A DNA stretch of 6,694 bases from contig CAKSDF010000104.1 of the NCBI GenBank assembly GCA_934444695.1, positions 1 through 6,694 of the forward strand, in the 5' to 3' direction. The notes under the pieces were generated by a model that searched no databases, was not told where the DNA came from, and was given only the letters and a program-made list of their open reading frames with translations. The translations under genes were made by a program, and so were the position numbers. Position 1 is the stretch's first letter; every line of letters begins with the position of its first letter. Positions 1-5,643 of this stretch are shown piece by piece. The stretch is from an uncultured Eubacteriales bacterium. GTDB taxonomy: Bacteria; Bacillota; Clostridia; Oscillospirales; Acutalibacteraceae.

Positions 1-103
1 GAGGTATAAATTATGTTTACTAAAAAGACAAAAATAATAAGCCTGCTGATGGCTGTCGTGCTGCTTTTGTGCCCCCTGCAGGCAGCATCGGCCGAAACGC
101 AGA
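1..103 (+). repeat. Conserved RBS/signal-peptide cassette, copy A
   Basis: This is the 5' cassette shared by the three 229-residue genes, running from the ribosome binding site to codon 30. It differs from 1388-1490 at only 2 of 103 positions by hand count. The window begins inside the ribosome binding site, so the upstream part is not visible. Confidence 0.8.
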
Positions 104-702
104 AGACGCCTGAAGAAAAAATCGGGAAATATTTACTTGAAAAAATTGAAGGAAAACCTGATGGCAGATTCGCAGTATTTGTAGCCTTGGATATTGATCC
201 TGAAGAAATAGATCGTCAAGCCGAAAAAGCCTGGGGAAAAGATTTTGACAGAAAAGGCAATCGTTTTAATAACGAATTTTTAAAATTCTCGTATCGGTAT
301 AGTGTAGAAGTTTGCGAAAAAACATACAGAGACTTTATGGGAAAAACAGGTTTGACCGAACAAGATCGCATAGTAAAGCTCTGGTGGGCATGCGGTATAC
401 TTGTTATGGTGAATAAAGAACAGATATATCGCATGGCCCAAATGGATGAGGTGCAATATTTCGAATATTACGGGTCTGATCCCATAAAGACACGAATTGA
501 AAATTTCACCTGCGAGGACGCATTGGAAATTTTACAGATTGCTGTGGGGACAAGAGGGGAAGTTTTGGGTCATGTTAGTGATGTGAATCTTGACGGAACA
601 ACCGATGTTGTCGACGCTTTATGGGCGCTGCAGTCGGCGGTTGGTCTGAGAACAGTATCCTGGCCTTATCACTTACCATTTGGTATGGAGGACATAGAAT
701 AA
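13..702 (+). CDS. Secreted propeptide-like (I9-like) protein with dockerin-like tail, copy 1
   Basis: Residues 1-27 form a signal peptide (KK-rich start, hydrophobic core LLMAVVLLL, cleavage probably after ASA). There is no usable lipobox, so a secreted soluble protein is expected. Residues about 51-153 resemble the propeptide of the S8 protease at 2196-4694: strand GRFAVFVALDID, helix PEEIDRQAEKAWG, a charged helical middle, then a strand-helix-strand ending GILVMVNKEQIYRMAQMDEVQYFEYY, which pairs with VYIVNIAKSDIERLAR and SILYY in the protease. Residues 158-211 are two gap-free 22-residue dockerin-type repeats. The second has ligands D190, N192, D194, D198 and D201. The first keeps only the helix half (EDALEILQIAVG), without acidic loop residues. 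The start has a GGAGG-type site, cut by the window edge. The fragment gene follows after 44 nt. Function as a protease inhibitor, folding helper or scaffold-attached module is inferred. Copies 1 and 2 are about 78% identical by manual count. Confidence 0.85.
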   Translation: MFTKKTKIISLLMAVVLLLCPLQAASAETQKTPEEKIGKYLLEKIEGKPDGRFAVFVALDIDPEEIDRQAEKAWGKDFDRKGNRFNNEFLKFSYRYSVEVCEKTYRDFMGKTGLTEQDRIVKLWWACGILVMVNKEQIYRMAQMDEVQYFEYYGSDPIKTRIENFTCEDALEILQIAVGTRGEVLGHVSDVNLDGTTDVVDALWALQSAVGLRTVSWPYHLPFGMEDIE

Positions 703-713
703 TATAGTCGGAA

Positions 714-735
714 TTTAGTTGCAAAAAAGAAAATG
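714..735 (+). repeat. Dispersed 22-bp intergenic motif (degenerate copy)
   Basis: This is a degenerate copy of the 22-bp spacer motif: GTTGCAAAAAAGAAAATG matches the ATTCAAAAAAAGAAATG copy upstream of the full protease gene. It lies just ahead of the GAGGA ribosome binding site (735-739) of the truncated protease gene. Confidence 0.45.
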
Positions 736-746
736 AGGACGTTTAT

Positions 747-1223
747 ATGAAAAGAAATTTTTTTAAAAAGGCTTTGGTTATATTGCTTTCGGTTTTCACT
801 GTTTTTAATACAACGGCTTATGGCGCAACAAATTTGCCCGAAGAAGATTGGCAGGCCAAGATTGACCCATATATTCTCGAGAATATGCAGCAGCTCGACG
901 ATACCATCCCGGTGTGGCTCTGGATGGAGGATATCGATCAGGACGCCGCTGTGCAAAAGGTGTATGAAAATACCGGCTTAAAAGAAAGCGACCTTGAGGT
1001 AATAGATGAGCCGATTCCGGAAGAACTTGCAATGAGCATTTCAAACCTGGATCAGGCGGAAGACGCCGAAAAAATCTCGGTAAAATCCGAGTTTAGAAAA
1101 TATCTTGAAAAGACCGAACCCGCCCGGAAGTTGGAGGCGCAGAGGGTTGATACATATATCGATGAACTTCGCGCGGTGCAGAAGGATATGCTTCGGCAAA
1201 AGAACGCAAAGGAACACATATAA
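747..1223 (+). CDS. Truncated S8 protease gene: signal peptide and first half of propeptide only
   Basis: The 158-residue product matches the N-terminus of the full protease at 2196-4694. From W35 to N153 only 3 of 119 residues differ by manual count. After N153 it leaves the family with AKEHI and a TAA stop. It keeps a signal peptide (cleavage probably after AYGA, residue 27), the first propeptide strand and helix (TIPVWLWMEDID) and the charged helical insertion. It lacks the second half of the propeptide fold and the entire catalytic domain, so it cannot be a protease. The DNA after the breakpoint (about 1203) does not match the protease in any frame, so this is a deletion rather than a simple frameshift. 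A good GAGGA site sits 7 nt before the ATG, better than that of the full gene. It is most likely a remnant of a duplicated protease, although a secreted short propeptide product is possible. Confidence 0.7.
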   Translation: MKRNFFKKALVILLSVFTVFNTTAYGATNLPEEDWQAKIDPYILENMQQLDDTIPVWLWMEDIDQDAAVQKVYENTGLKESDLEVIDEPIPEELAMSISNLDQAEDAEKISVKSEFRKYLEKTEPARKLEAQRVDTYIDELRAVQKDMLRQKNAKEHI

Positions 1224-1238
1224 TGACTTTAAGGCTGT

Positions 1239-1267
1239 TTGAAAAATTTGAATTGCTGAAATATAAT
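1239..1267 (+). promoter_or_regulatory. Sigma-A type promoter for inhibitor-like copy 2
   Basis: TTGAAA (1239-1244) and TATAAT (1262-1267) are separated by exactly 17 nt, a near-consensus housekeeping promoter. It lies just after the stop of the truncated gene and would give a leader of roughly 125 nt before the ATG at 1400. The -10 hexamer lies inside the first unit of the 22-bp repeat array, so a protein binding that repeat would compete with RNA polymerase. Confidence 0.65.
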
Positions 1268-1367
1268 TCCGAAAAAGAAAATATAAAATTCCGAGAATGA
1301 AAAAACATAATTCTAAAAAAGAAAAATAGTATTTTTAGAGATAAAATAAAATTCTGATATAGAAATA
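1261..1367 (+). repeat. Tandem array of about five 22-bp units in the leader of copy 2
   Basis: Units start at 1261, 1283, 1305, about 1327 (poorly conserved) and about 1346. The first three are in exact 22-nt register. The shared core is TAWAATTCYRAAAAAGAAA. The last unit shows the dyad ATTCT-N5-AGAA. The same motif occurs singly in the other spacers of this gene array and nowhere else that I could see in the window. It could be an operator, an mRNA leader element or a remnant of the duplication process. Confidence 0.65.
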
Positions 1368-1376
1368 TAAAAACAA

Positions 1377-1490
1377 ACAAACAAACGGAGGTATAAATTA
1401 TGTTTACTAAAAAGACAAAAATAATAAGCCTGCTGATGGCTGTCGTGCTGCTTTTGTGCCCCCTTCAGGCGGCATCGGCCGAAACGCAGA
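1377..1490 (+). repeat. Conserved leader/RBS/signal-peptide cassette, copy B
   Basis: The block begins in an ACAA-rich stretch, includes GGAGG (1387-1391, 8 nt before the ATG) and runs to codon 30. Compared with 4747-4860 it differs at only 3 of 114 positions by hand count, whereas the coding sequence beyond it has diverged strongly. Confidence 0.8.
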
Positions 1491-2089
1491 AGACGCCTGA
1501 AGAAAAAATCGGGAAGCAGTTGTTTGAGAAAATGGAACGAATCCCAGATGGTATATTCGGTGTATTCGTGGCTTTAGACATTGATCGTGATGAAATAAAG
1601 CGTCAAGCAGAAAAAGCCTGGGGAAAAGATTTTGACAGAAAGGGCAGTCGTTTTAATAACAAGTTTTTAAGCTTTGAGTATCAGTACACTGTGGAAGCTT
1701 GCGAAAAAATACACAAGGAATTTATGGCCAAAACAGGTTTTACCGAACAAGACCGGATAGTCAAGCTTTGGTGGGCAGGCGGAGTACTTATTATGGCAAA
1801 TAAAAAACAAATATATCGCATGGCCCAAATGGATGAGGTGCAATATTTCGAGTATTACGGGCTAGGTCCCGTAAAGACGCGAATTGAAAAATTCACCTGC
1901 GAGGACGCACTGGAAACTTTGCAGATTGCTGTAGGTTTAAGAAGTGAAAATTGGGGCGTTGTTCGTGATGTGAATCTTGACGGAGTGACCGATGTGTCTG
2001 ATGCCTTGTTGGCGCTGCAGTCGGCGGTTGGACTGAGGACTATATATTGGCCCGATCCTTTGCCGTTTGGTTTAGATTCTATGGAGTGA
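1400..2089 (+). CDS. Secreted propeptide-like (I9-like) protein with dockerin-like tail, copy 2
   Basis: This has the same plan as copy 1. A signal peptide covers 1-27 (cleavage after ASA) and a propeptide-like domain about 51-153 (strand GIFGVFVALDID; later VLIMANKKQIYRMAQMDEV and FEYY). A dockerin-like tail covers 158-211 and a conserved end reads WPDPLPFG. The second calcium loop is complete (D190, N192, D194, D198, D201). The first repeat retains the helix EDALETLQIAVG but has lysine, arginine and threonine where the aspartates belong. The gene has its own sigma-A promoter and a strong GGAGG site, and the full protease follows 106 nt later, so the two may be co-expressed. This is the copy most naturally paired with the active protease. 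Cys101 and Cys167 are shared with copy 1. An inhibitory or chaperone role toward the protease is inferred from propeptide similarity only. Confidence 0.85.
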   Translation: MFTKKTKIISLLMAVVLLLCPLQAASAETQKTPEEKIGKQLFEKMERIPDGIFGVFVALDIDRDEIKRQAEKAWGKDFDRKGSRFNNKFLSFEYQYTVEACEKIHKEFMAKTGFTEQDRIVKLWWAGGVLIMANKKQIYRMAQMDEVQYFEYYGLGPVKTRIEKFTCEDALETLQIAVGLRSENWGVVRDVNLDGVTDVSDALLALQSAVGLRTIYWPDPLPFGLDSME

Positions 2090-2163
2090 TACAAATAAAC
2101 AGGGTGGAATGTGAATGATTTAAAGGTGCTTTAGGCCCTATCTTAAACCATTAAAGTGGCTAA

Positions 2164-2185
2164 ATTATATTCAAAAAAAGAAATG
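2164..2185 (+). repeat. Dispersed 22-bp intergenic motif
   Basis: The unit contains TATATTCAAAAAAAGAAATG and matches the 22-bp motif seen at 1261-1367. It lies directly upstream of the protease start. A -10-like TATATT (2166-2171) falls at the same place in the unit as TATAAT at 1262-1267, but no convincing -35 sits 17 nt upstream. Confidence 0.55.
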
Positions 2186-2195
2186 AGAATGTGGT

Positions 2196-4694
2196 ATGAA
2201 AAGAAATTTTATAAAAAAAGCTTTGGTTATATTGCTTTCAATTTTCACCCTTTTTAATACAACAACAGCTTATAGTGCAACAAATTCATCGGAAGACGAT
2301 AATTGGCAGGCGAAAGTCGACCCGTATATACTTGAAAATATGCAGCAGCTTGACGATACAATTCCGGTGTGGCTTTGGATGGAGGATATTGATCAGAATG
2401 CCGCCGTGCAAAAGGTGTATGAAAACACGGGGCTAAAGGAAAGCGACCTTGAGGTAATAGATGAGCCGATTCCTGAAGAACTTGCAATGAGCATTTCAAA
2501 CCTGGATCAGGCAGAAGACGCCGAAAAAATCTCGGTAAAGTCCGAATTTAGAAAATATCTTGAAAAAACCGAACCTGCCCGGAAGTTGGAGGCGCAGAGG
2601 GTTGATACATATATCGATGAGCTTCGCACGGTGCAGAAGGATATGCTTCGGCAAAAGAATGAGTCTGTCTTTTCGAGACTCGGCCTTTCGGACGAAGCGA
2701 TAATAGAATCCGAGCTGCAGGCCCCGGTCTATATTGTTAACATAGCCAAAAGCGATATCGAAAGACTGGCAAGAAATCCGAAGGTCACTTCCATTCTTTA
2801 TTATAAAGACGAGGTATTGGCTCCTGAATATGACGAGGATGATATAATAGCAGCATCAAACACAATACCAAGGGTAATGGCTGCAAGCAATCTGAGCCGA
2901 ATACGTACCGAAACCGGCCTGACCGGAAGCGGTGTCAAGCTCGGACTGGTTGATATGGGTAAGGTTCAGCCTAATACCGAAATCAGCGCTTCAAGAATCA
3001 CCTATGTTCAACCTTCAAATTCCGGCTATCATGATCATTCCACAATTGTTGCAAGAATTGCCGCCGGTACCGAAGGTGTTGCCCCGGGCGCCGGTATATA
3101 TTCTTCGTCTTCAGGGGAGTCTTACGATACTCCCGCCGAACGCAGGGGCTTGTATTTAATGGACTGCCTAACGGGTTTGTCGAATGCCGGCATTAAGCTT
3201 GCAAATATGTCTATGGGTGTTATTACAGAAAGAACAGAATCGTATACCGCGCTGGAAAACTATATGGATTATTTTGTTGTCCAAAATAAAATGCTGGTGG
3301 TCAAGTCGGCGGGCAATGAGCACGGTGCAGTTACCTCTCCCGGAATGGCATACAATGTAATAACCACCGGAGGGTTCTATAATCAGGGTACAACCGATCA
3401 GTCTGACGATATTATGTATGAATACAGCAACTGTTATAAAGGAAGCGGCTGCTTTAAACCGGATTTTATTGCTGCCCAATCATGTGCAGACAGTGACAAG
3501 TTAAGTACTAACCAAAAGGGAACCAGCTTTGCAGCCCCCTTTGTGACCGGAACAATTGCCCTGCTTTATGAGCTGCGGCCGTCGCTTGCAGCCCAGCCCG
3601 AAGCGGTCAAAGCTATCCTTATGGCCTCCTGCCACCGAAAGGTGACGCCTTCCTCCGGCGACCCGGCGGAAAATATGGCAAGCGGATTAACCGCCCATCA
3701 GGGAGCGGGAGCTATTGATCCCTATAAGGCAATCGCCATTGCCGGAAGCCGCCACTACGGCGTGCGTACCCTTAGCAGCACAACCGAGCGGGAAAGAATA
3801 AGAATCAATCAACCCGCCTACGGTTCAACCGGATTGAATGTCAGCCTGGCCTGGTCGGTAAATCCCGCAAACGGAAGTACACCCGCCTCTAAAACAGATC
3901 TGTGTTTATGGGTGACGAACAACGGCAGATCGGTGGGCGATTCGTATAAATCCGATTCCTCAACCGAAATGGTGTATATAACCCCGTCTTCGACAAATTC
4001 AAATTATACAATTTCTGCCCAGCGGGACGACCTGGATTCGAGACTTTCGGTCAGATATGCATATGCATTTTCTCTCGACAAGGGCAGATATCAATATACC
4101 GACACGGCCGAGGGCGTATATTATCTCAAAAACAAGGCGACAGGATTGTATCTGACCTCGGGCAGCAGCGTAACCCAGCAGGCATTCGCAGGCGGAGCGT
4201 CTCAACAGTGGATTTTGGAAAACGGAAACATTTCATCGGTTGGCGAGGACAAGGCATTGGCGGTTGGATCGACAATCAGCGGTGACTATAAAAAGGCCGT
4301 GACAAGTTCCGGCTCCGGAGCACTGGCTGTGGTTGGTACGCCAAGTACCAACGAGCACGATGATGCCGTTGCCATACGCGATGCGTCGACGGCCGGCATA
4401 TTGTGTATCAACAACAATTCTTCGGCAAGCGGAGCTTTGGTTGCATGGGTGCATTCGTTGGCGGTGTCGGATAACTATCGGCAATGGTATCTTGAACCGG
4501 TTGCCTATCAAAAGGGCGATGTGAATTTAAGCGGTACATTCGAGAGCGAGGATTCACAGATGGTTCTGGAATATGCCATGGGACAAAGAACATTCTCGCG
4601 GTTGCAGAAGTTCCTTGCCGATGTTAACGGAGACGGCACCGTAAATACAACCGATGCCTTAAAGGTTTCGCAGATCGTCGCCGGAACATTTTGA
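2196..4694 (+). CDS. Secreted S8 subtilisin-like serine protease with ricin-like and dockerin domains
   Basis: This is a secreted endopeptidase. Domains of the 832 residues are as follows. Signal peptide 1-28 (cleavage after AYSA). I9-like propeptide about 38-205, unusually long because a charged helical insertion (about 80-150) separates its two halves. Catalytic domain about 235-515, with Asp253 (LVDMG), His281 (HSTIVARIAAG), oxyanion Asn374 (SAGNE) and nucleophile Ser444 (GTSFAAP); NMSMG at 337-341 matches the substrate-binding strand. Beta-sandwich about 520-628 (LAW, DLCLW, YTIS), as in KP-43-like subtilases. Ricin-type beta-trefoil about 638-768 with QQW and RQW motifs. Type I dockerin 773-832 with loops DVNLSG and DVNGDG. 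The second His of the usual HGTH motif is replaced by Ile, but the triad is intact. The ribosome binding site is weak (GAGA at 2185-2188). No terminator was seen before copy 3. The mature protein probably binds a cohesin and a glycan; this is inferred from domain families. Confidence 0.92.
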   Translation: MKRNFIKKALVILLSIFTLFNTTTAYSATNSSEDDNWQAKVDPYILENMQQLDDTIPVWLWMEDIDQNAAVQKVYENTGLKESDLEVIDEPIPEELAMSISNLDQAEDAEKISVKSEFRKYLEKTEPARKLEAQRVDTYIDELRTVQKDMLRQKNESVFSRLGLSDEAIIESELQAPVYIVNIAKSDIERLARNPKVTSILYYKDEVLAPEYDEDDIIAASNTIPRVMAASNLSRIRTETGLTGSGVKLGLVDMGKVQPNTEISASRITYVQPSNSGYHDHSTIVARIAAGTEGVAPGAGIYSSSSGESYDTPAERRGLYLMDCLTGLSNAGIKLANMSMGVITERTESYTALENYMDYFVVQNKMLVVKSAGNEHGAVTSPGMAYNVITTGGFYNQGTTDQSDDIMYEYSNCYKGSGCFKPDFIAAQSCADSDKLSTNQKGTSFAAPFVTGTIALLYELRPSLAAQPEAVKAILMASCHRKVTPSSGDPAENMASGLTAHQGAGAIDPYKAIAIAGSRHYGVRTLSSTTERERIRINQPAYGSTGLNVSLAWSVNPANGSTPASKTDLCLWVTNNGRSVGDSYKSDSSTEMVYITPSSTNSNYTISAQRDDLDSRLSVRYAYAFSLDKGRYQYTDTAEGVYYLKNKATGLYLTSGSSVTQQAFAGGASQQWILENGNISSVGEDKALAVGSTISGDYKKAVTSSGSGALAVVGTPSTNEHDDAVAIRDASTAGILCINNNSSASGALVAWVHSLAVSDNYRQWYLEPVAYQKGDVNLSGTFESEDSQMVLEYAMGQRTFSRLQKFLADVNGDGTVNTTDALKVSQIVAGTF

Positions 4695-4702
4695 TTAAAT
4701 TG

Positions 4703-4724
4703 ATATAATTCTAAAAAAGAAGAA
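4703..4724 (+). repeat. Dispersed 22-bp intergenic motif with 7-bp dyad
   Basis: This single copy of the spacer motif starts with TATAAT (4704-4709). The arms TAATTCT (4706-4712) and AGAATTA (4721-4727) are perfect inverted repeats separated by 8 nt. It occupies the 75-nt gap between the protease stop and copy 3. A -35 at normal spacing is not evident, so read-through from the protease gene is as likely as an independent promoter. Confidence 0.55.
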
Positions 4725-4746
4725 TTACTTATGCGCAAATATATTT

Positions 4747-4860
4747 ACAAACAAACGGAGATATAAATTATGTTTACTAAAAAGACAAAAATAATAAGCC
4801 TGCTGATGGCTGTCGTGCTGCGTTTGTGCCCCCTGCAGGCGGCATCGGCCGAAACGCAGA
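4747..4860 (+). repeat. Conserved leader/RBS/signal-peptide cassette, copy C
   Basis: This is nearly identical to 1377-1490 (3 differences in 114 by hand count, one changing GGAGG to GGAGA). The identity stops abruptly after the codons for ETQ at residues 28-30. Confidence 0.8.
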
Positions 4861-5459
4861 CAGCTAATGAAAAAATCACCGAGGATCTGATTGCGGGAAT
4901 GGAAGAAAATCCCGAAGGCAAATTCGGCGTTTTTGTGGTTCTGAATATTGATGACGACGAAATAAGACGTCAATCCAAGGAACTTTGGGAAAAAGATATC
5001 GATCAGAACACATATATTAATTTTGAGCATTTTCATGCATTGTTTCAAAAAGACGCTTACATCAAATTTCAAAATGATTTTATGGCTAAAGCCGGATTGA
5101 CTGCCGACGACAGGATAGTAGAACTGTGGTGGTCACATGGCGAGTATGTTGTGCTTGATAAAGAACAGATATATCGTATAGCCGAAATGGACGAAGTGTC
5201 TAAAATGGAATATAAATGGGATTATCCCATAAAAAGAAATGTTGTTAATTATACCTGCGAGAACGCGCTGAATATTTTGCAGGTCTATGTAGGTCTGAGA
5301 GATGTTCCTGTGGATGCGTATGCAAGTGTAGAGTATGACGTTAATCAGGATTGGGTTGTAGATGTGTCTGATGCCTTGCTGGCGCTGCAGGAGGCAGTGG
5401 GGCTTAGAACCTTCTCTTGGCCTGATCCGCTTCCCTGGGGAATGGGCTGGTGCGATTAA
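4770..5459 (+). CDS. Secreted propeptide-like (I9-like) protein with dockerin-like tail, copy 3 (divergent)
   Basis: The signal peptide is the same as in copies 1 and 2 except Leu18 to Arg, a charge inside the hydrophobic core. The mature part is only about 45% identical to copy 2 by eye, but the plan is preserved: KFGVFVVLNID, DEIRRQSKELW, a helical middle, DRIVELWW, DKEQIYRIAEMDEV, then the dockerin-like tail. The first repeat again lacks calcium ligands (helix ENALNILQVYVG). The second has D190, N192, D194, D198 and D201, but the usual Gly at loop position 6 is Trp195. The linker between the repeats is 4 residues longer than in the other copies. The C-terminal WPDPLPWG tail is conserved. 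The ribosome binding site is GGAG (4757-4760). It is the last gene of the array, followed by a terminator. Divergence may reflect a different partner protease; this is inference. Confidence 0.83.
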   Translation: MFTKKTKIISLLMAVVLRLCPLQAASAETQTANEKITEDLIAGMEENPEGKFGVFVVLNIDDDEIRRQSKELWEKDIDQNTYINFEHFHALFQKDAYIKFQNDFMAKAGLTADDRIVELWWSHGEYVVLDKEQIYRIAEMDEVSKMEYKWDYPIKRNVVNYTCENALNILQVYVGLRDVPVDAYASVEYDVNQDWVVDVSDALLALQEAVGLRTFSWPDPLPWGMGWCD

Positions 5460-5465
5460 CTGAAT

Positions 5466-5487
5466 CGAAAATTCTAAAAAAGAATAA
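5466..5487 (+). repeat. Dispersed 22-bp intergenic motif, 3' end of array
   Basis: GAAAATTCTAAAAAAGAAT matches the spacer motif and contains a perfect ATTCT-N5-AGAAT dyad (5471-5485). It lies 6 nt after the stop of copy 3, where no gene of the array follows, so here it cannot serve as a promoter for another array member. Confidence 0.55.
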
Positions 5488-5496
5488 TTAAAACTT

Positions 5497-5528
5497 AAAG
5501 GCGATGCGGAAAAATGCATCGCCTTTTT
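5497..5528 (+). terminator. Rho-independent terminator ending the secreted-protein array
   Basis: Arms AAAGGCGATGC (5497-5507) and GCATCGCCTTT (5516-5526) form an 11-bp perfect stem with an 8-nt loop, running into TTTTT (5524-5528). On the opposite strand the stem is followed by a T-rich stretch (AAGTTTTAATT), so it may also stop transcripts arriving from spoVT. Confidence 0.88.
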
Positions 5529-5643
5529 GGTGTTATGATTGGTTTATGGTTATGCTGACTTATCTCAGCGCGGCTGGGGATACAGCGGCTGCGGATAGGT
5601 GGTGTGGGATAAAATGGTGAGACGGCAGGGAAGGCAGGTGCAG

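Noticed and set aside
13..102. Lipoprotein signal around Cys20 of the 229-residue proteins
   Set aside because: LLLC lacks the small residues of a lipobox and is followed by a standard type I site (ASA). Leucine at the position before Cys is not accepted.
1261..1367. CRISPR-like array
   Set aside because: The units are directly adjacent, AT-rich and imperfect, with no unique spacers between them and no cas genes in the window.
1203..1399. Simple frameshift in the truncated protease gene
   Set aside because: The DNA after the breakpoint does not match the protease coding sequence in any frame, so a deletion or rearrangement is needed.
3168..3479. Long - strand open frames inside the protease gene and other opposite-frame reading frames
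   Set aside because: They lie wholly within well-supported coding sequence, have no plausible ribosome binding sites and give no recognisable protein pattern.
1..5490. Insertion sequence or transposon origin of the array
   Set aside because: No transposase, integrase or terminal inverted repeats are visible. The duplication pattern is explained by recombination between the repeated cassettes and spacer motifs.
5554..5569. Hairpin GCTGA-N6-TCAGC downstream of spoVT
   Set aside because: The stem is 5 bp with no T-run on either strand. The 11-bp stem at 5497-5526 is a far better terminator for both directions.
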